Origin: DATHYU01 sp033722675
GTDB taxonomy: Bacteria > Actinomycetota > Acidimicrobiia > Spongiisociales > UBA11373
Direction of reading: 5' to 3'
Length of the DNA: 16,500 bases
Assembly (NCBI GenBank): GCA_033722675.1
Contig: JAWVYO010000050.1
Coordinates: forward strand, 1-16,500
Within the stretch, counting starts at the first letter, position 1. Every line of letters starts with the position of its first letter. The notes below the pieces were generated by a model, which saw nothing but the letters and a program-made list of their open reading frames with translations, did not search any database and was not told the origin of the DNA. The position numbers and the translations under genes were made by a program. Positions 1 through 6,855 of the stretch are shown one piece after another.

Positions 1-946
1 AGACCTCCGCACCCGCCTCCTGGAAGCCGACCATCGCCTCGCAGTGGCGCGCCATCGACGCCCGCGCCTCGGCCACGTACCGGTCGCGGTCCTTCTCGCG
101 CAGGGCCGCCGCCTCGGTGAGGTCGTACCCCGAGGGCACGTAGCCGTGCAGGGGATCGTGGGCCGAGGTCTGGTCGGTGACGATGTCGACCTCGACGCTT
201 CGCCGGAGGATCTCGGGGAACACGTCGGCGGCGTTGGCGACCAGCCCGACGGACAGGCGCCGACCGTCTTCCTTCGCCGCCTCGCACCGGAGGAGGGCGT
301 CGTCGAGGTCGTCGGCGATCTCGTCGAGGTAGCGGTGCTCGACCCGTCGCCGGGCGCGTGCCGGATCGACCTCGACGCACAGCGCGACACCGTCGTTCAT
401 GGTGATCGCCAGCGGCTGGGCGCCGCCCATGCCGCCGAGGCCGCCCGTCAGCGTCAGGGTGCCCCGGAGGGTCCCGCCGAACCGCTGCTCGGCGATGGCC
501 GCGAACGTCTGATACGTCCCCTGGAGGATCCCCTGCGTGCCGATGTAGATCCACGACCCGGCCGTCATCTGGCCGTACATCGTGAGCCCCGCCGCCTCCA
601 GTTCCCAGAAATCGTCCCACGTCGCCCAGTCGGGCACGAGGAGGCTGTTGGCGATGAGGACGCGGGGCGCCATCTCGTGGGTCCCGAACACGCCGACGGG
701 CTTGCCCGACTGCACGAGCAGCGTCTCGTCGTCCGCCAGCGAACGCAGGGTGCGGACGATGGCGTCGAACGCCTCCCACGAACGCGCCGCCCGCCCCGTC
801 CCGCCGTAGACGACGAGCCGGTCGGGGTCCTCGGCGACCTCGGGATCGAGGTTGTTCATGAGACAACGGAGCGCCGCCTCCTGCAACCATCCTCGGGTGG
901 AACGGTCCGTCCCACGCGGCGCCCGCACCGTCCTCGGTCCACTCAC
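1..946 (-). CDS. hutU: Urocanate hydratase (urocanase), C-terminus beyond window
   Basis: Urocanase converts urocanate to imidazolonepropionate with a tightly bound NAD+, the second step of histidine degradation, in the cytoplasm. The minus strand encodes 315 residues of the usual roughly 550. The N-terminus has the family signature VRAPRGT followed by GWLQEAALRCLMNNLDPEVAE, then YGGTGRAARSW (about 48-57), TMYGQMTAGSWIYIGTQG (about 122-139) and the glycine-rich GGLGGMGGAQPLA (168-180). The conserved C-terminal cysteine region lies outside the window. I chose the GTG at 946 because GGGAGG sits 5 nt upstream and because an ATG at 859 would delete the conserved VRAPRGT block. The gene begins 29 bp after the hutH stop, so the two are probably co-transcribed. 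Identification is firm; only the exact start is open. Confidence 0.93.
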   Translation of the reverse strand, partial: MSGPRTVRAPRGTDRSTRGWLQEAALRCLMNNLDPEVAEDPDRLVVYGGTGRAARSWEAFDAIVRTLRSLADDETLLVQSGKPVGVFGTHEMAPRVLIANSLLVPDWATWDDFWELEAAGLTMYGQMTAGSWIYIGTQGILQGTYQTFAAIAEQRFGGTLRGTLTLTGGLGGMGGAQPLAITMNDGVALCVEVDPARARRRVEHRYLDEIADDLDDALLRCEAAKEDGRRLSVGLVANAADVFPEILRRSVEVDIVTDQTSAHDPLHGYVPSGYDLTEAAALREKDRDRYVAEARASMARHCEAMVGFQEAGAEV

Positions 947-975
947 CGATGCCTCCCGGTCGATCGCGCTCGAGG

Positions 976-2496
976 CTACCGAGCGTCGTCGACCGCCGCC
1001 TCGAGCGACCCGTCGACGATCAGTTCGGCGATCGCCTCGATGGCGGGAGCGGGCGACCGGTCGCGTTCGAGCGGCGGCACCACGGACCGGACTGCGTCCA
1101 CGGCGGCCCGGGAGCCGGTTCCGGGACGCAGCGGTGCCCGATGCCCGACACCTTCGACGGCACACAGGATCTCGACCGCCACCACCCGGGCCGTGTTGGT
1201 GAGCACCCCGTCGAGCTTGCGCCCGGCGCCCCAGCCCATCGACACATGATCCTCCTGGGACCCGGAGGTCGGGATGCTCTCCACCGACGCGGGATGGCTG
1301 AGCACCCGGTTCTCGGCGACGAGGGCCGCCGCGGTGTACTGGGTCAGCATGTACCCGGAGTTCAGGCCGGGGTGCGTGGCGAGGAAGGGGGGCAGCCCCG
1401 ACGACCGCTCCGGGTCGAGGATGCGATCGGTCCGGCGCTCCGAGATGCTGCCCAGTTCGGTCACGGCGATGGCCATGAAATCGAGGGCGAAGGCGAGTGG
1501 TTGGCCGTGGAAGTTCCCCCCCGAGACCACCACGCCCCGATCGGCGAACACGATGGGATTGTCGACGACGGATGCGAGTTCGCGCTCGAAGACGCCGACT
1601 GCGTGGTCGAGCACGTCGAGGACGGCGCCGTGCACCTGGGGCGCGCACCGGAGGCTGTAAGCGTCCTGCACGGCGTGCACGAAGTCGTCGTGGTGGCTCG
1701 CCACGATCTCGCTCCCGGCGAGCATCGACCGGATCGAGGTGGCCGACCGGGCCTGCCCGGGATGGGGACGCACGGCGTGGACGGCGGGTTGGAAGGGCCG
1801 CTCCGACCCCAGCAACGCCTCCACCGACAGCGCGCACGCGATGTCGGCTGCTGCGGCGATCCGGCGCGCCCGTCGCAGTCCCAGCACCCCCATGGCGAGC
1901 ATGCCCTCGGTGCCGTTGAGGAGGCTCAGCCCCTCCTTGGGACGCAGGGTGAGCGGCTCGAGTCCTGCGGCGGCGAGGGCGTCGACCGACGGCATGCGCT
2001 CCCCGCGATACCGCACCTCGCCCTCACCGATGAGGGGGAGGGACAGGTGGGCGAAGGGCGCGAGGTCGCCCGACGCTCCGACACTCCCCTGGGCGGGGAC
2101 GATCGGCAGGATGCCGGCCCGCAGCATCGCCACCAGGGCCTCGACGACCTCCGGCCGCACCCCGCTGTGTCCCTGGGCGAGCGTCCGCGCCCGCAGCGCC
2201 AGCATGGTCCGGACGAGGGGATCGGGGAGGGGCTCGCCGACACCCGCGGCGTGGGAGCGCAGGAGTGCGACCTGGGCCTCGGCGGCGACCTCGGGATCGA
2301 TGCGCGTGCCGGCGAGGGCCCCGAAGCCGGTGGTCACCCCGTAGACGGTCCGCCCCTGTTCGACGACCTCGGCGACGAGTCGGCGGGCGGGCTCCATCCG
2401 CGCGTGGGCGGCCGGGTCGATCACCACGTCGGCGCCGTCGGCCACGGCGAGGACGTCGTCGATGCCCAGGGGCCCGCCGTCGATCCGAACGGTCAT
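976..2496 (-). CDS. hutH: Histidine ammonia-lyase (histidase)
   Basis: Histidase removes ammonia from L-histidine to give trans-urocanate, the first committed step of histidine use. The 506-residue product is full length (family about 500-515). The autocatalytic MIO cofactor triad Ala-Ser-Gly is at 141-143 in GSVGASGDLAPFAHL. The catalytic tyrosine loop YGVTTGFG is at 52-59, and the LLNGTEGMLA and NSGYMLTQYTAAAL motifs are present. Start: ATG at 2496 with a GAGG core about 6 nt upstream. A TAGCCT -10-like box lies at 2524-2529, but I see no convincing -35. The stop TAG at 976-978 is 29 bp before hutU, giving a hutH-hutU order on the minus strand. I see no hutI, hutG or hut regulator in the window. 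Confidence 0.96.
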   Translation of the reverse strand: MTVRIDGGPLGIDDVLAVADGADVVIDPAAHARMEPARRLVAEVVEQGRTVYGVTTGFGALAGTRIDPEVAAEAQVALLRSHAAGVGEPLPDPLVRTMLALRARTLAQGHSGVRPEVVEALVAMLRAGILPIVPAQGSVGASGDLAPFAHLSLPLIGEGEVRYRGERMPSVDALAAAGLEPLTLRPKEGLSLLNGTEGMLAMGVLGLRRARRIAAAADIACALSVEALLGSERPFQPAVHAVRPHPGQARSATSIRSMLAGSEIVASHHDDFVHAVQDAYSLRCAPQVHGAVLDVLDHAVGVFERELASVVDNPIVFADRGVVVSGGNFHGQPLAFALDFMAIAVTELGSISERRTDRILDPERSSGLPPFLATHPGLNSGYMLTQYTAAALVAENRVLSHPASVESIPTSGSQEDHVSMGWGAGRKLDGVLTNTARVVAVEILCAVEGVGHRAPLRPGTGSRAAVDAVRSVVPPLERDRSPAPAIEAIAELIVDGSLEAAVDDAR

Positions 2497-2557
2497 GTCG
2501 ACCTCGTCGCTCGCGCTGGGCCGAGGCTACCGCTCCGGCCCGGGCCGCCTGCCGGAC

Positions 2558-3949
2558 TCACGGGGCGGGGGCGAACTGGGGATAGCCGGTGGGTCCGTAC
2601 CCGGTCACCAGCGTCTGGTTCGACCCGTCGACGCCGACCACGAACACGTTGATCCCACCGAGCCGGTTCGAGTGGAACGCCACCCATCTGCCGGTCGGGT
2701 CGACGTCGGGGTACTCGTCGTCCGCGGGATGCTCCGTCAGGTTGGCGAGCCCCGATCCGTCGGCGTTCATCACGTAGACGTCGAAGTTCCCGGTCCGGTC
2801 GCTGATGAAGACGATGCGCTCGCCATCGGGTGTCCAGGCCGGGTCACCCTCGAAGGCCGGGTCCTGGGTGAGCCGCACGACGTTGGTGCCGTCGGCGTCC
2901 ATCACGTAGATGTCGCTGTTGCCGGCCCGGCGGCCGCGGAACACGATCTGGCTCCCGTCCGGCGAGTACTCGGGGGAGGAGTCCCGGTCGGGGTCGTCGG
3001 TGAGCGGCAGGACCGCACCCGTCGCCGGCTCGAGGACGAACAGGTCGAGATCGCCGGTGCCGGCTCGATCCGAGACGAACAGCATCATGGAGCCGTCCGG
3101 GGAGAAGTCGGGCGACGTGGCGTCGTCGGGTCCCGAGAACAGGGGCTCGGCAGCCCCCGGAGCATCGATCCGGACCGTCCAGATGTCGTTGCCCTCCACG
3201 ACCCCGTAGGCGATGGACTCGCCGAGCGGGTCCCATGCGACGGGGTTCAGCACCTCCTGCACGTCGTCGTCGGTCAGGTTCACGTCGAGCTCTCCGTCGT
3301 CGTCGACGAGCCACACGTCCACGACTCCATCGATCTCGGCGAGGACCGTGAGGACTGCGGTGGGCTCCCAGCGGGGTGCGAGCGCCGCGGTCCCGACGAG
3401 GGACGTCGAGAAGACCGAACAGACGGCGCTGCGCACCCCGCCCTGCCAGTCCACCTCGTCGGGCCAGACGTAGAAGCCCTCGATGGGCACCTCGTCGAAC
3501 GACCGGCCGCCGAGGAACTCGGCGAACTCGGCATCGCATCCCTCGACGGCCAGGGTCTCGACCACGGCCGAGCCGGGGAAGCCGTCGTCCGGCGCACCGA
3601 GTTCGACGATCGCAACGACCTCGTTGTCGTGCGGCTCGCGACAGTCGACGACGCGAGGGGGCACCGAGAAGTCGAAGTCGCCGTCCTCGTCGAGGGCGTC
3701 GAGGTAGCAATCCCCCGCCGTGAGCGCGCCGAACCACGCCGACTCGGGCCGCAGCGTCGTGGTGGTCGCCACCGTGGTCGTGGTGGTGGGAGCGGTCGTC
3801 GTCGTGGTCGAGGACGACGTGGTCGTCGCCGCCGTCGTGGTGGTCGTGATCGTGGTCGCGGCGACCGTCGTGGTCGTCGCGGCGTCGTCGTCGCCGCAGG
3901 CGGCGGTGACGAGGACGATCACCATGAGGGCGATGACACGGTGGCGCAT
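2558..3949 (-). CDS. Lipoprotein: septum-formation-like domain plus TolB-type beta-propeller
   Basis: A 463-residue exported protein of unknown function. Residues 1-18 are a lipoprotein signal ending VTAAC, with Cys18 as the probable lipidated residue. Residues 25-65 are an almost pure Thr linker with Ala, Ser and Val. Residues about 71-183 hold four cysteines (81, 103, 138, 177) in a GDCYL...VVDCREPHDNEV...EGCDAEF...SAVCSVF layout. This resembles the actinobacterial Septum_form-type extracellular domain, which is an inference from pattern only. Residues about 200-455 are TolB/PD40-like repeats, each with SPDG or TPDG followed by a (V/I)F(V/I)SDR.G..D(L/I)(F/Y)VM pattern. The ATG at 3949 is preceded by GGAGG. 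A TAGGTT -10-like box at 3976-3981 overlaps the stop codon of the phosphotransferase gene, suggesting its own promoter. The C-terminus is short after the last blade and lacks a wall-anchor signal. Confidence 0.88.
   Translation of the reverse strand: MRHRVIALMVIVLVTAACGDDDAATTTTVAATTITTTTTAATTTSSSTTTTTAPTTTTTVATTTTLRPESAWFGALTAGDCYLDALDEDGDFDFSVPPRVVDCREPHDNEVVAIVELGAPDDGFPGSAVVETLAVEGCDAEFAEFLGGRSFDEVPIEGFYVWPDEVDWQGGVRSAVCSVFSTSLVGTAALAPRWEPTAVLTVLAEIDGVVDVWLVDDDGELDVNLTDDDVQEVLNPVAWDPLGESIAYGVVEGNDIWTVRIDAPGAAEPLFSGPDDATSPDFSPDGSMMLFVSDRAGTGDLDLFVLEPATGAVLPLTDDPDRDSSPEYSPDGSQIVFRGRRAGNSDIYVMDADGTNVVRLTQDPAFEGDPAWTPDGERIVFISDRTGNFDVYVMNADGSGLANLTEHPADDEYPDVDPTGRWVAFHSNRLGGINVFVVGVDGSNQTLVTGYGPTGYPQFAPAP
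3755..3877 (-). repeat. Thr-codon low-complexity tract (lipoprotein linker)
   Basis: The plus strand here is a run of degenerate GTCGTGGTGGTC-type triplets, which read on the minus strand as ACC/ACG threonine codons for residues 25-65 of the lipoprotein. Codon choice varies, so this is protein-level low complexity rather than a perfect DNA microsatellite. It likely forms an extended, possibly O-glycosylated spacer between membrane anchor and folded domains; the glycosylation is a guess. Confidence 0.8.
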
Positions 3950-3978
3950 GGTCCCCTCCAGGTCGCGCACCCCCGAAC

Positions 3979-4902
3979 CTAGCCGCGAAGGCCGTCGTCC
4001 CGCCGTCGGGCACCGAGGACGCCGGCCAGATGAGCGTCGAGGCGGCGGCGCAGGACCGCGGCCGGTTCCGGCACCACGCCGAACTCGGTCCACGGTGGGT
4101 ACCAGTGCGGGTCGGGGAGCCCGAGGTCGGCGATGGCGTCGAGGTCCCAGTACCGATCCTGTCGATGGCCGGGCCGGCGGGCGACGTAGGCGTCGAGGAA
4201 CGCCGTGGCGGCCTCCGGTCCGCGCAGGAGGGCGAGGTTCAGTCGGCAGTGCGCCACGTCGACGGCGGCCGGACCCCGGCACGCGTTGAGCCAGTCGACC
4301 ACGCCCGACACCCGACCGCCGGTCCAGAGCGCGTTCGTCGGGTGAAAGTCCCGGTGGAGGAACACCGCTCGCTCCTCGGGCTCGGATCCGTCGAGGACCC
4401 GGCGGGCCTCGGCCCACCGGTCGGGGTGCGACGACCACGGGGGCGGCTCGACGGCGCCGCCCCTCCTCCACGAGCGGTGGACCCAGTCGAACTCCGCCGC
4501 ATCGTGATCGTGGATCTCGGCGAGCGTTGCGGCGAGTCCGTCGATCCAGCTCGTCTCGTCCGTCGGGTCGAGCACGACGTCGCCCCCGAGGCCGGTCATG
4601 AGCACGACGGGCCCGGCGAAGCCGTCGTCGGGGCCACCGACGGCGACGGGAAGCGGTGCGGGCACGCCGGTGCGCTGCGCTTCGTCGAGCGCCGCAGCCT
4701 CGTGTTCGGCGAGGTCCGGCTCGCGACCGAGCCACGCCTGGTCGGTGTGGACGCGGGCGACGAACCACGGTCCGTCCGACGGCCCTCGGACCCGGTGGAG
4801 GTCCGACGACGTCGCACCACCGAGGCGCTCGAGCAGCAGTCCGGCCTCGGGGATGCCCGTGTGCCGGGCGAGCCACGCCCGGGCGTCGGGTCCGATGGTC
4901 AC
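3979..4902 (-). CDS. APH/choline-kinase-fold phosphotransferase
   Basis: A 307-residue member of the aminoglycoside phosphotransferase-like kinase superfamily. The Brenner catalytic loop is HRDFHPTN (183-190, catalytic Asp185, metal-binding Asn190). The metal-binding DFG equivalent is VVDW (201-204, Asp203). The N-lobe has GGATSSDLHRV (29-38) and WFVARVHT (46-53), where the usual lysine position reads Arg. The substrate cannot be told from sequence. Such genes are often called aminoglycoside phosphotransferase, but resistance should not be inferred. The GTG at 4902 lies 21 bp after the CHAD stop and has no clear Shine-Dalgarno. A perfect 7-bp hairpin precedes it, so expression may depend on read-through from the CHAD gene. 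The stop TAG overlaps the likely -10 box of the downstream lipoprotein gene. Confidence 0.85.
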   Translation of the reverse strand: MTIGPDARAWLARHTGIPEAGLLLERLGGATSSDLHRVRGPSDGPWFVARVHTDQAWLGREPDLAEHEAAALDEAQRTGVPAPLPVAVGGPDDGFAGPVVLMTGLGGDVVLDPTDETSWIDGLAATLAEIHDHDAAEFDWVHRSWRRGGAVEPPPWSSHPDRWAEARRVLDGSEPEERAVFLHRDFHPTNALWTGGRVSGVVDWLNACRGPAAVDVAHCRLNLALLRGPEAATAFLDAYVARRPGHRQDRYWDLDAIADLGLPDPHWYPPWTEFGVVPEPAAVLRRRLDAHLAGVLGARRRDDGLRG

Positions 4903-4914
4903 GAGCGCAGGAAA

Positions 4915-4932
4915 GCAGGCTCGTCAGCCTGC
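4915..4932 (-). terminator. 7-bp perfect hairpin at CHAD stop, followed by TTT
   Basis: On the minus strand GCAGGCT-GACG-AGCCTGC forms a perfect 7-bp stem with a 4-nt loop, directly followed by TTTCC. It overlaps the CHAD stop codon (TGA at 4924-4926) and ends 12 nt before the phosphotransferase GTG. The T-run is short, so it is at best a weak intrinsic terminator or attenuator. Confidence 0.4.
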
Positions 4933-5904
4933 GGCGACCACCCCGGCCGCTTCGGCGTCGCCGCCGTCGAACAGGTCGGCGATCTCCCCGGCCGGGCGCT
5001 CGGGTCCGAGCGAGGCGGCGTCCCAGTACCCCTCGAAACGGTCCACGAGCCGGTCCGGATCCTCGACGTAGAGCCGGGCACCCAGTCGGACCGCCCGGTC
5101 CTCCAGGTCCGCCCTCCGACCGTCGGCCATGACGCCGAGGGCGTCCCGCTCGGCCGGCGGCAGGTCCTCGTCGGCGCGCACCGCCTCGGCGATGAGCGCC
5201 AGGTCGTGGGCGTCTCCCAGGGCGTCGGAGAGGTCGTGGAGCCGGCGCCGGTACGGCCGGAGCATCGACGGTGCCCGATCCTGGAGGAGCCGCACCTGGT
5301 ACCAGAGGTATTTCACGCGCTTGCGCCACTCGTGGAATCCCTCGACTGCGGGGGCCTCCAGGACGTCGTGGAGTCGATTGCGCCCCCGCTTGTAGGTCTT
5401 GCGGACCCCGCCGCCCGCCGGGTCGAATCGATCGGGGACGGACACCCGCTCCGCTTCGGCGAGCCCGGCCTCGGCGAGGCGACGGGCGTCGGTCAGGCGG
5501 TCGCGTTCGCCACCGAGGACCGCCTCCGTCGCCGACGCGGCCCGTTCTGCCAGGGTCGAGCGGACCGCTTCGAGTCCGTCGTCGGGCACCAGCGCCGCGT
5601 CGGCGAGGACGAGGTCGTCGAAGGTGCCGAGCATGGCCTGGGGATCCCGGATCGGGGCGAGCCGCCGGGCGGCGTCGCGGTACCGGTGGTTGATGCGGTG
5701 ATAGGCGTCGCCGAGCGCCGGCCGCACGAGGCGTGCCAGGCCGCGGGCCTTCTTGCAGAGCTTCCGTGCCTCGTGGACGTCGTTCGCCACGGTGTCGGCC
5801 GAGGGATCGTCCAGCCGGGTCACGATGTCGCCCGTGAGGCCGGTGAAGATCCGACGGACGCCGTCGGGCAGCGGTTCGTCGAGGTGCAGTCGATAGTGCG
5901 TCAT
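4924..5904 (-). CDS. CHAD-domain protein (polyphosphate-associated)
   Basis: A 326-residue alpha-helical, Arg/Lys/His-rich protein of the CHAD family, whose members bind polyphosphate and in some bacteria localise to polyphosphate granules. The two CHAD half-repeats are visible: VHEARKLCKKARGLARLVRP (43-62, His44) and FHEWRKRVKYLWYQVRLL (190-207, His191). Both keep the conserved His plus basic helix. The second half also carries LSDALGDAHDL with His233. There is no CYTH (triphosphatase) domain in front, so this is a stand-alone CHAD. The start is uncertain: ATG at 5904 (MTHYRL) fits the family N-terminus, while an in-frame ATG at 5925 would add MRVRRRR. Neither has a clear Shine-Dalgarno. The gene diverges from the VOC gene and is followed at 21 bp by the phosphotransferase. 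Confidence 0.88.
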   Translation of the reverse strand: MTHYRLHLDEPLPDGVRRIFTGLTGDIVTRLDDPSADTVANDVHEARKLCKKARGLARLVRPALGDAYHRINHRYRDAARRLAPIRDPQAMLGTFDDLVLADAALVPDDGLEAVRSTLAERAASATEAVLGGERDRLTDARRLAEAGLAEAERVSVPDRFDPAGGGVRKTYKRGRNRLHDVLEAPAVEGFHEWRKRVKYLWYQVRLLQDRAPSMLRPYRRRLHDLSDALGDAHDLALIAEAVRADEDLPPAERDALGVMADGRRADLEDRAVRLGARLYVEDPDRLVDRFEGYWDAASLGPERPAGEIADLFDGGDAEAAGVVAAG

Positions 5905-5940
5905 CCGACGACGCCGTACCCGCATCCCAGCACGGGTATC

Positions 5941-5987
5941 CGTGGGTCCCGCGGTGATGGACCCCGCCGTGCGCCGCGGCACCCACG
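5941..5987. repeat. 14-nt inverted repeat between divergent genes
   Basis: Arms 5941-5954 and 5974-5987 pair at 13 of 14 positions: CGTGGGT with ACCCACG, one C/C mismatch, then CCGCGG with CCGCGG, around a 19-nt loop. It sits in the spacer between the divergent CHAD and VOC genes. It could be an operator for a dimeric regulator or a cruciform/RNA hairpin; the sequence alone does not say which. Confidence 0.55.
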
Positions 5988-6019
5988 CAGCCACCGCCAG
6001 AGATCCGCGTTCGGGGGCG

Positions 6020-6028
6020 TGCGATACT
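6020..6028 (+). promoter_or_regulatory. Extended -10 (TGCGATACT) of VOC gene
   Basis: TG-C-GATACT is an extended -10 element ending 7 nt before the ATG at 6036, so the transcript would start at or next to the start codon (leaderless). There is no Shine-Dalgarno in this gap. No -35 match is visible at the expected distance, which fits an extended -10 promoter. Confidence 0.5.
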
Positions 6029-6035
6029 CCCGGCG

Positions 6036-6398
6036 ATGATCGAGGCCCTCCACCACGTCCAACTCGCGATGCCGGTCGGTGGGGAGGAGCAGGCCGTCGC
6101 CTTCTACCAGGGGGTGCTCGGCGTGCCCCGGGTGGCGAAGCCTCCCCATCTCGAAGCCCGAGGCGGCTGCTGGTTCGAATCGGGTTCGGTGCGGATCCAC
6201 CTCGGGGTGGAGGTCGACTTCCGACCCGCCCGAACGGCCCATCCCGCCCTGCAGGTCGATGATCTGAGCGGGCTGCGTCACCGGCTCGTCGCCGCCGGCG
6301 CGGAGGTGGTGGACGGCGAGCCGCTGCCCGGCTTCGACCGGTCCTATGCCTCCGACCCCTTCGGCAACCGCGTCGAGTTCCTGAGCCCCCGACGCTGA
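6036..6398 (+). CDS. VOC superfamily (glyoxalase/dioxygenase-like) protein
   Basis: A 120-residue single vicinal-oxygen-chelate module pair. The start is IEALHHVQLAMP, with a metal-ligand-type His near residue 7. FYQGVLGVPRV is the typical beta-alpha segment, WFESGSVRIHLGVE carries a second His ligand position, and SDPFGNRVEFL at the C-terminus carries the final Glu ligand. Length matches one-protein VOC enzymes that work as dimers. The substrate is not predictable; the family includes glyoxalases, bleomycin/fosfomycin-resistance proteins and lactoylglutathione-lyase-like proteins of unknown role. The start codon is 7 nt after an extended -10, so the mRNA is probably leaderless. The gene runs toward the tRNA-Ala gene, and the structured repeat array fills the gap. 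Confidence 0.85.
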   Translation: MIEALHHVQLAMPVGGEEQAVAFYQGVLGVPRVAKPPHLEARGGCWFESGSVRIHLGVEVDFRPARTAHPALQVDDLSGLRHRLVAAGAEVVDGEPLPGFDRSYASDPFGNRVEFLSPRR

Positions 6399-6424
6399 CG
6401 CCGCCGGCCGGGGCACGTGGACCC

Positions 6425-6514
6425 CACGGCCGCCATGGGGATGGGCCCCATTCGTGGAGGAGGGCCGACCGGCGCCCGTTCCGCGGCGGCGAACGCCGCC
6501 GAGGAAGTCGGCCC
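6425..6514. repeat. Structured repeat unit A
   Basis: First of three tandem units. Hairpin 1 (6435-6451) is ATGGGG/CCCCAT with a 5-nt loop. A linker carries GGAGGAGG (6456-6463; CCTCCTCC on minus). Hairpin 2 (6462-6514) has an outer stem GGGCCGAC/GTCGGCCC, a one-sided 9-nt bulge CGGCGCCCG, a TTCC/GGAA stem, a 2x2 mismatch, a GGCGGC/GCCGCC stem and a GAAC loop. It begins with CACGGCC at 6425. Confidence 0.8.
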
Positions 6515-6544
6515 GGGTCGGCGGACAGCCTGCACCACGACACT

Positions 6545-6629
6545 CACGGCCACGATGGGGTCGGGGACCCATTCGTGGAGGAGGCCGGACCGGCGTCTGT
6601 TCGCCGCCGTCAGGCGGCGAAGTCCGGCC
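6545..6629. repeat. Structured repeat unit B (stems swapped by covariation)
   Basis: Second unit, 120 bp after A (CACGGCC at 6545). Hairpin 1 (6555-6572) is ATGGG(G)TC/GACCCAT, with changed bases still paired. GGAGGAGG is at 6577-6584. Hairpin 2 (6583-6629) has GGCCGGAC/GTCCGGCC, bulge CGGCGTCTG (same position and length as in A and C), TTC/GAA, then GCCGCC/GGCGGC, which is the reverse arm order from A and C, with a GTCA loop. Pairing is preserved although both arms changed. Confidence 0.8.
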
Positions 6630-6644
6630 GGGCACGTGAAGGAC

Positions 6645-6736
6645 CACGGCCGCCATGGGGATGGGGCCCCATGCTGCGGAGGAGGGCCGACCGGCGTCTG
6701 TTCCGAGGCGGCGAACGCCGCCGAGGAAGTCGGCCC
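6645..6736. repeat. Structured repeat unit C
   Basis: Third unit, 100 bp after B (CACGGCC at 6645). Hairpin 1 (6655-6672) is ATGGGG/CCCCAT, GGAGGAGG is at 6678-6685, and hairpin 2 (6684-6736) has the same stems as unit A with the bulge CGGCGTCTG of unit B. It ends 13 bp before the tRNA 3'-end copy at 6750, so on the minus strand it is the unit nearest the tRNA gene. Confidence 0.8.
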
Positions 6737-6749
6737 GGGAATGTGAACT

Positions 6750-6772
6750 GTGGAGGTGAGGGGATTCGAACC
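6750..6772 (-). repeat. Partial copy of tRNA-Ala 3' end
   Basis: These 23 bp are identical to 6855-6877, which is the T-loop side and acceptor 3' strand of the tRNA-Ala gene plus one flanking base. The repeats lie 105 bp apart in the same orientation. The T-stem 5' arm next to this copy does not pair (GAAGG against CCCCT) and there is no matching 5' acceptor arm, so it is not a functional tRNA. Confidence 0.85.
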
Positions 6773-6855
6773 TTCGCCCTGCGGGCCCGCGCCCAGACCG
6801 AACGAGCACCACCAGAGAACGACGCGGACGTCCTGCATCACGAGGCTCGATTGGG

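Noticed and set aside
44..2652. Long plus-strand open frames over the hut genes
   Set aside because: They are mirror readings of hutU and hutH; the minus-strand products match the enzyme families along their whole length.
3979..4902. Aminoglycoside resistance determinant
   Set aside because: The kinase fold is clear, but the substrate is not encoded in the visible motifs. It sits in a housekeeping context with no mobile element.
2558..5986. A 1142-codon open frame on the minus strand
   Set aside because: Only its last 463 codons (from 3949) look like protein. The rest is Arg/Pro/Gly-rich antisense or out-of-frame reading over the phosphotransferase and CHAD genes, as expected at this GC content.
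6425..6736. CRISPR array
   Set aside because: Three copies at uneven spacing (120 and 100 bp), similarity covering most of each unit, no short identical repeats with unique spacers, and no cas genes nearby.
6781..6790. Perfect palindrome GCGGGCCCGC between the tRNA 3'-end copy and the tRNA gene
   Set aside because: Ten bases of pure G/C are expected by chance in DNA of this composition; no loop, repeat copy or promoter relation supports a function.
6750..6840. A second tRNA gene
   Set aside because: Only the 3' end matches. The T-stem is broken, and no 5' acceptor, D-arm or anticodon arm can be placed at the right distance.
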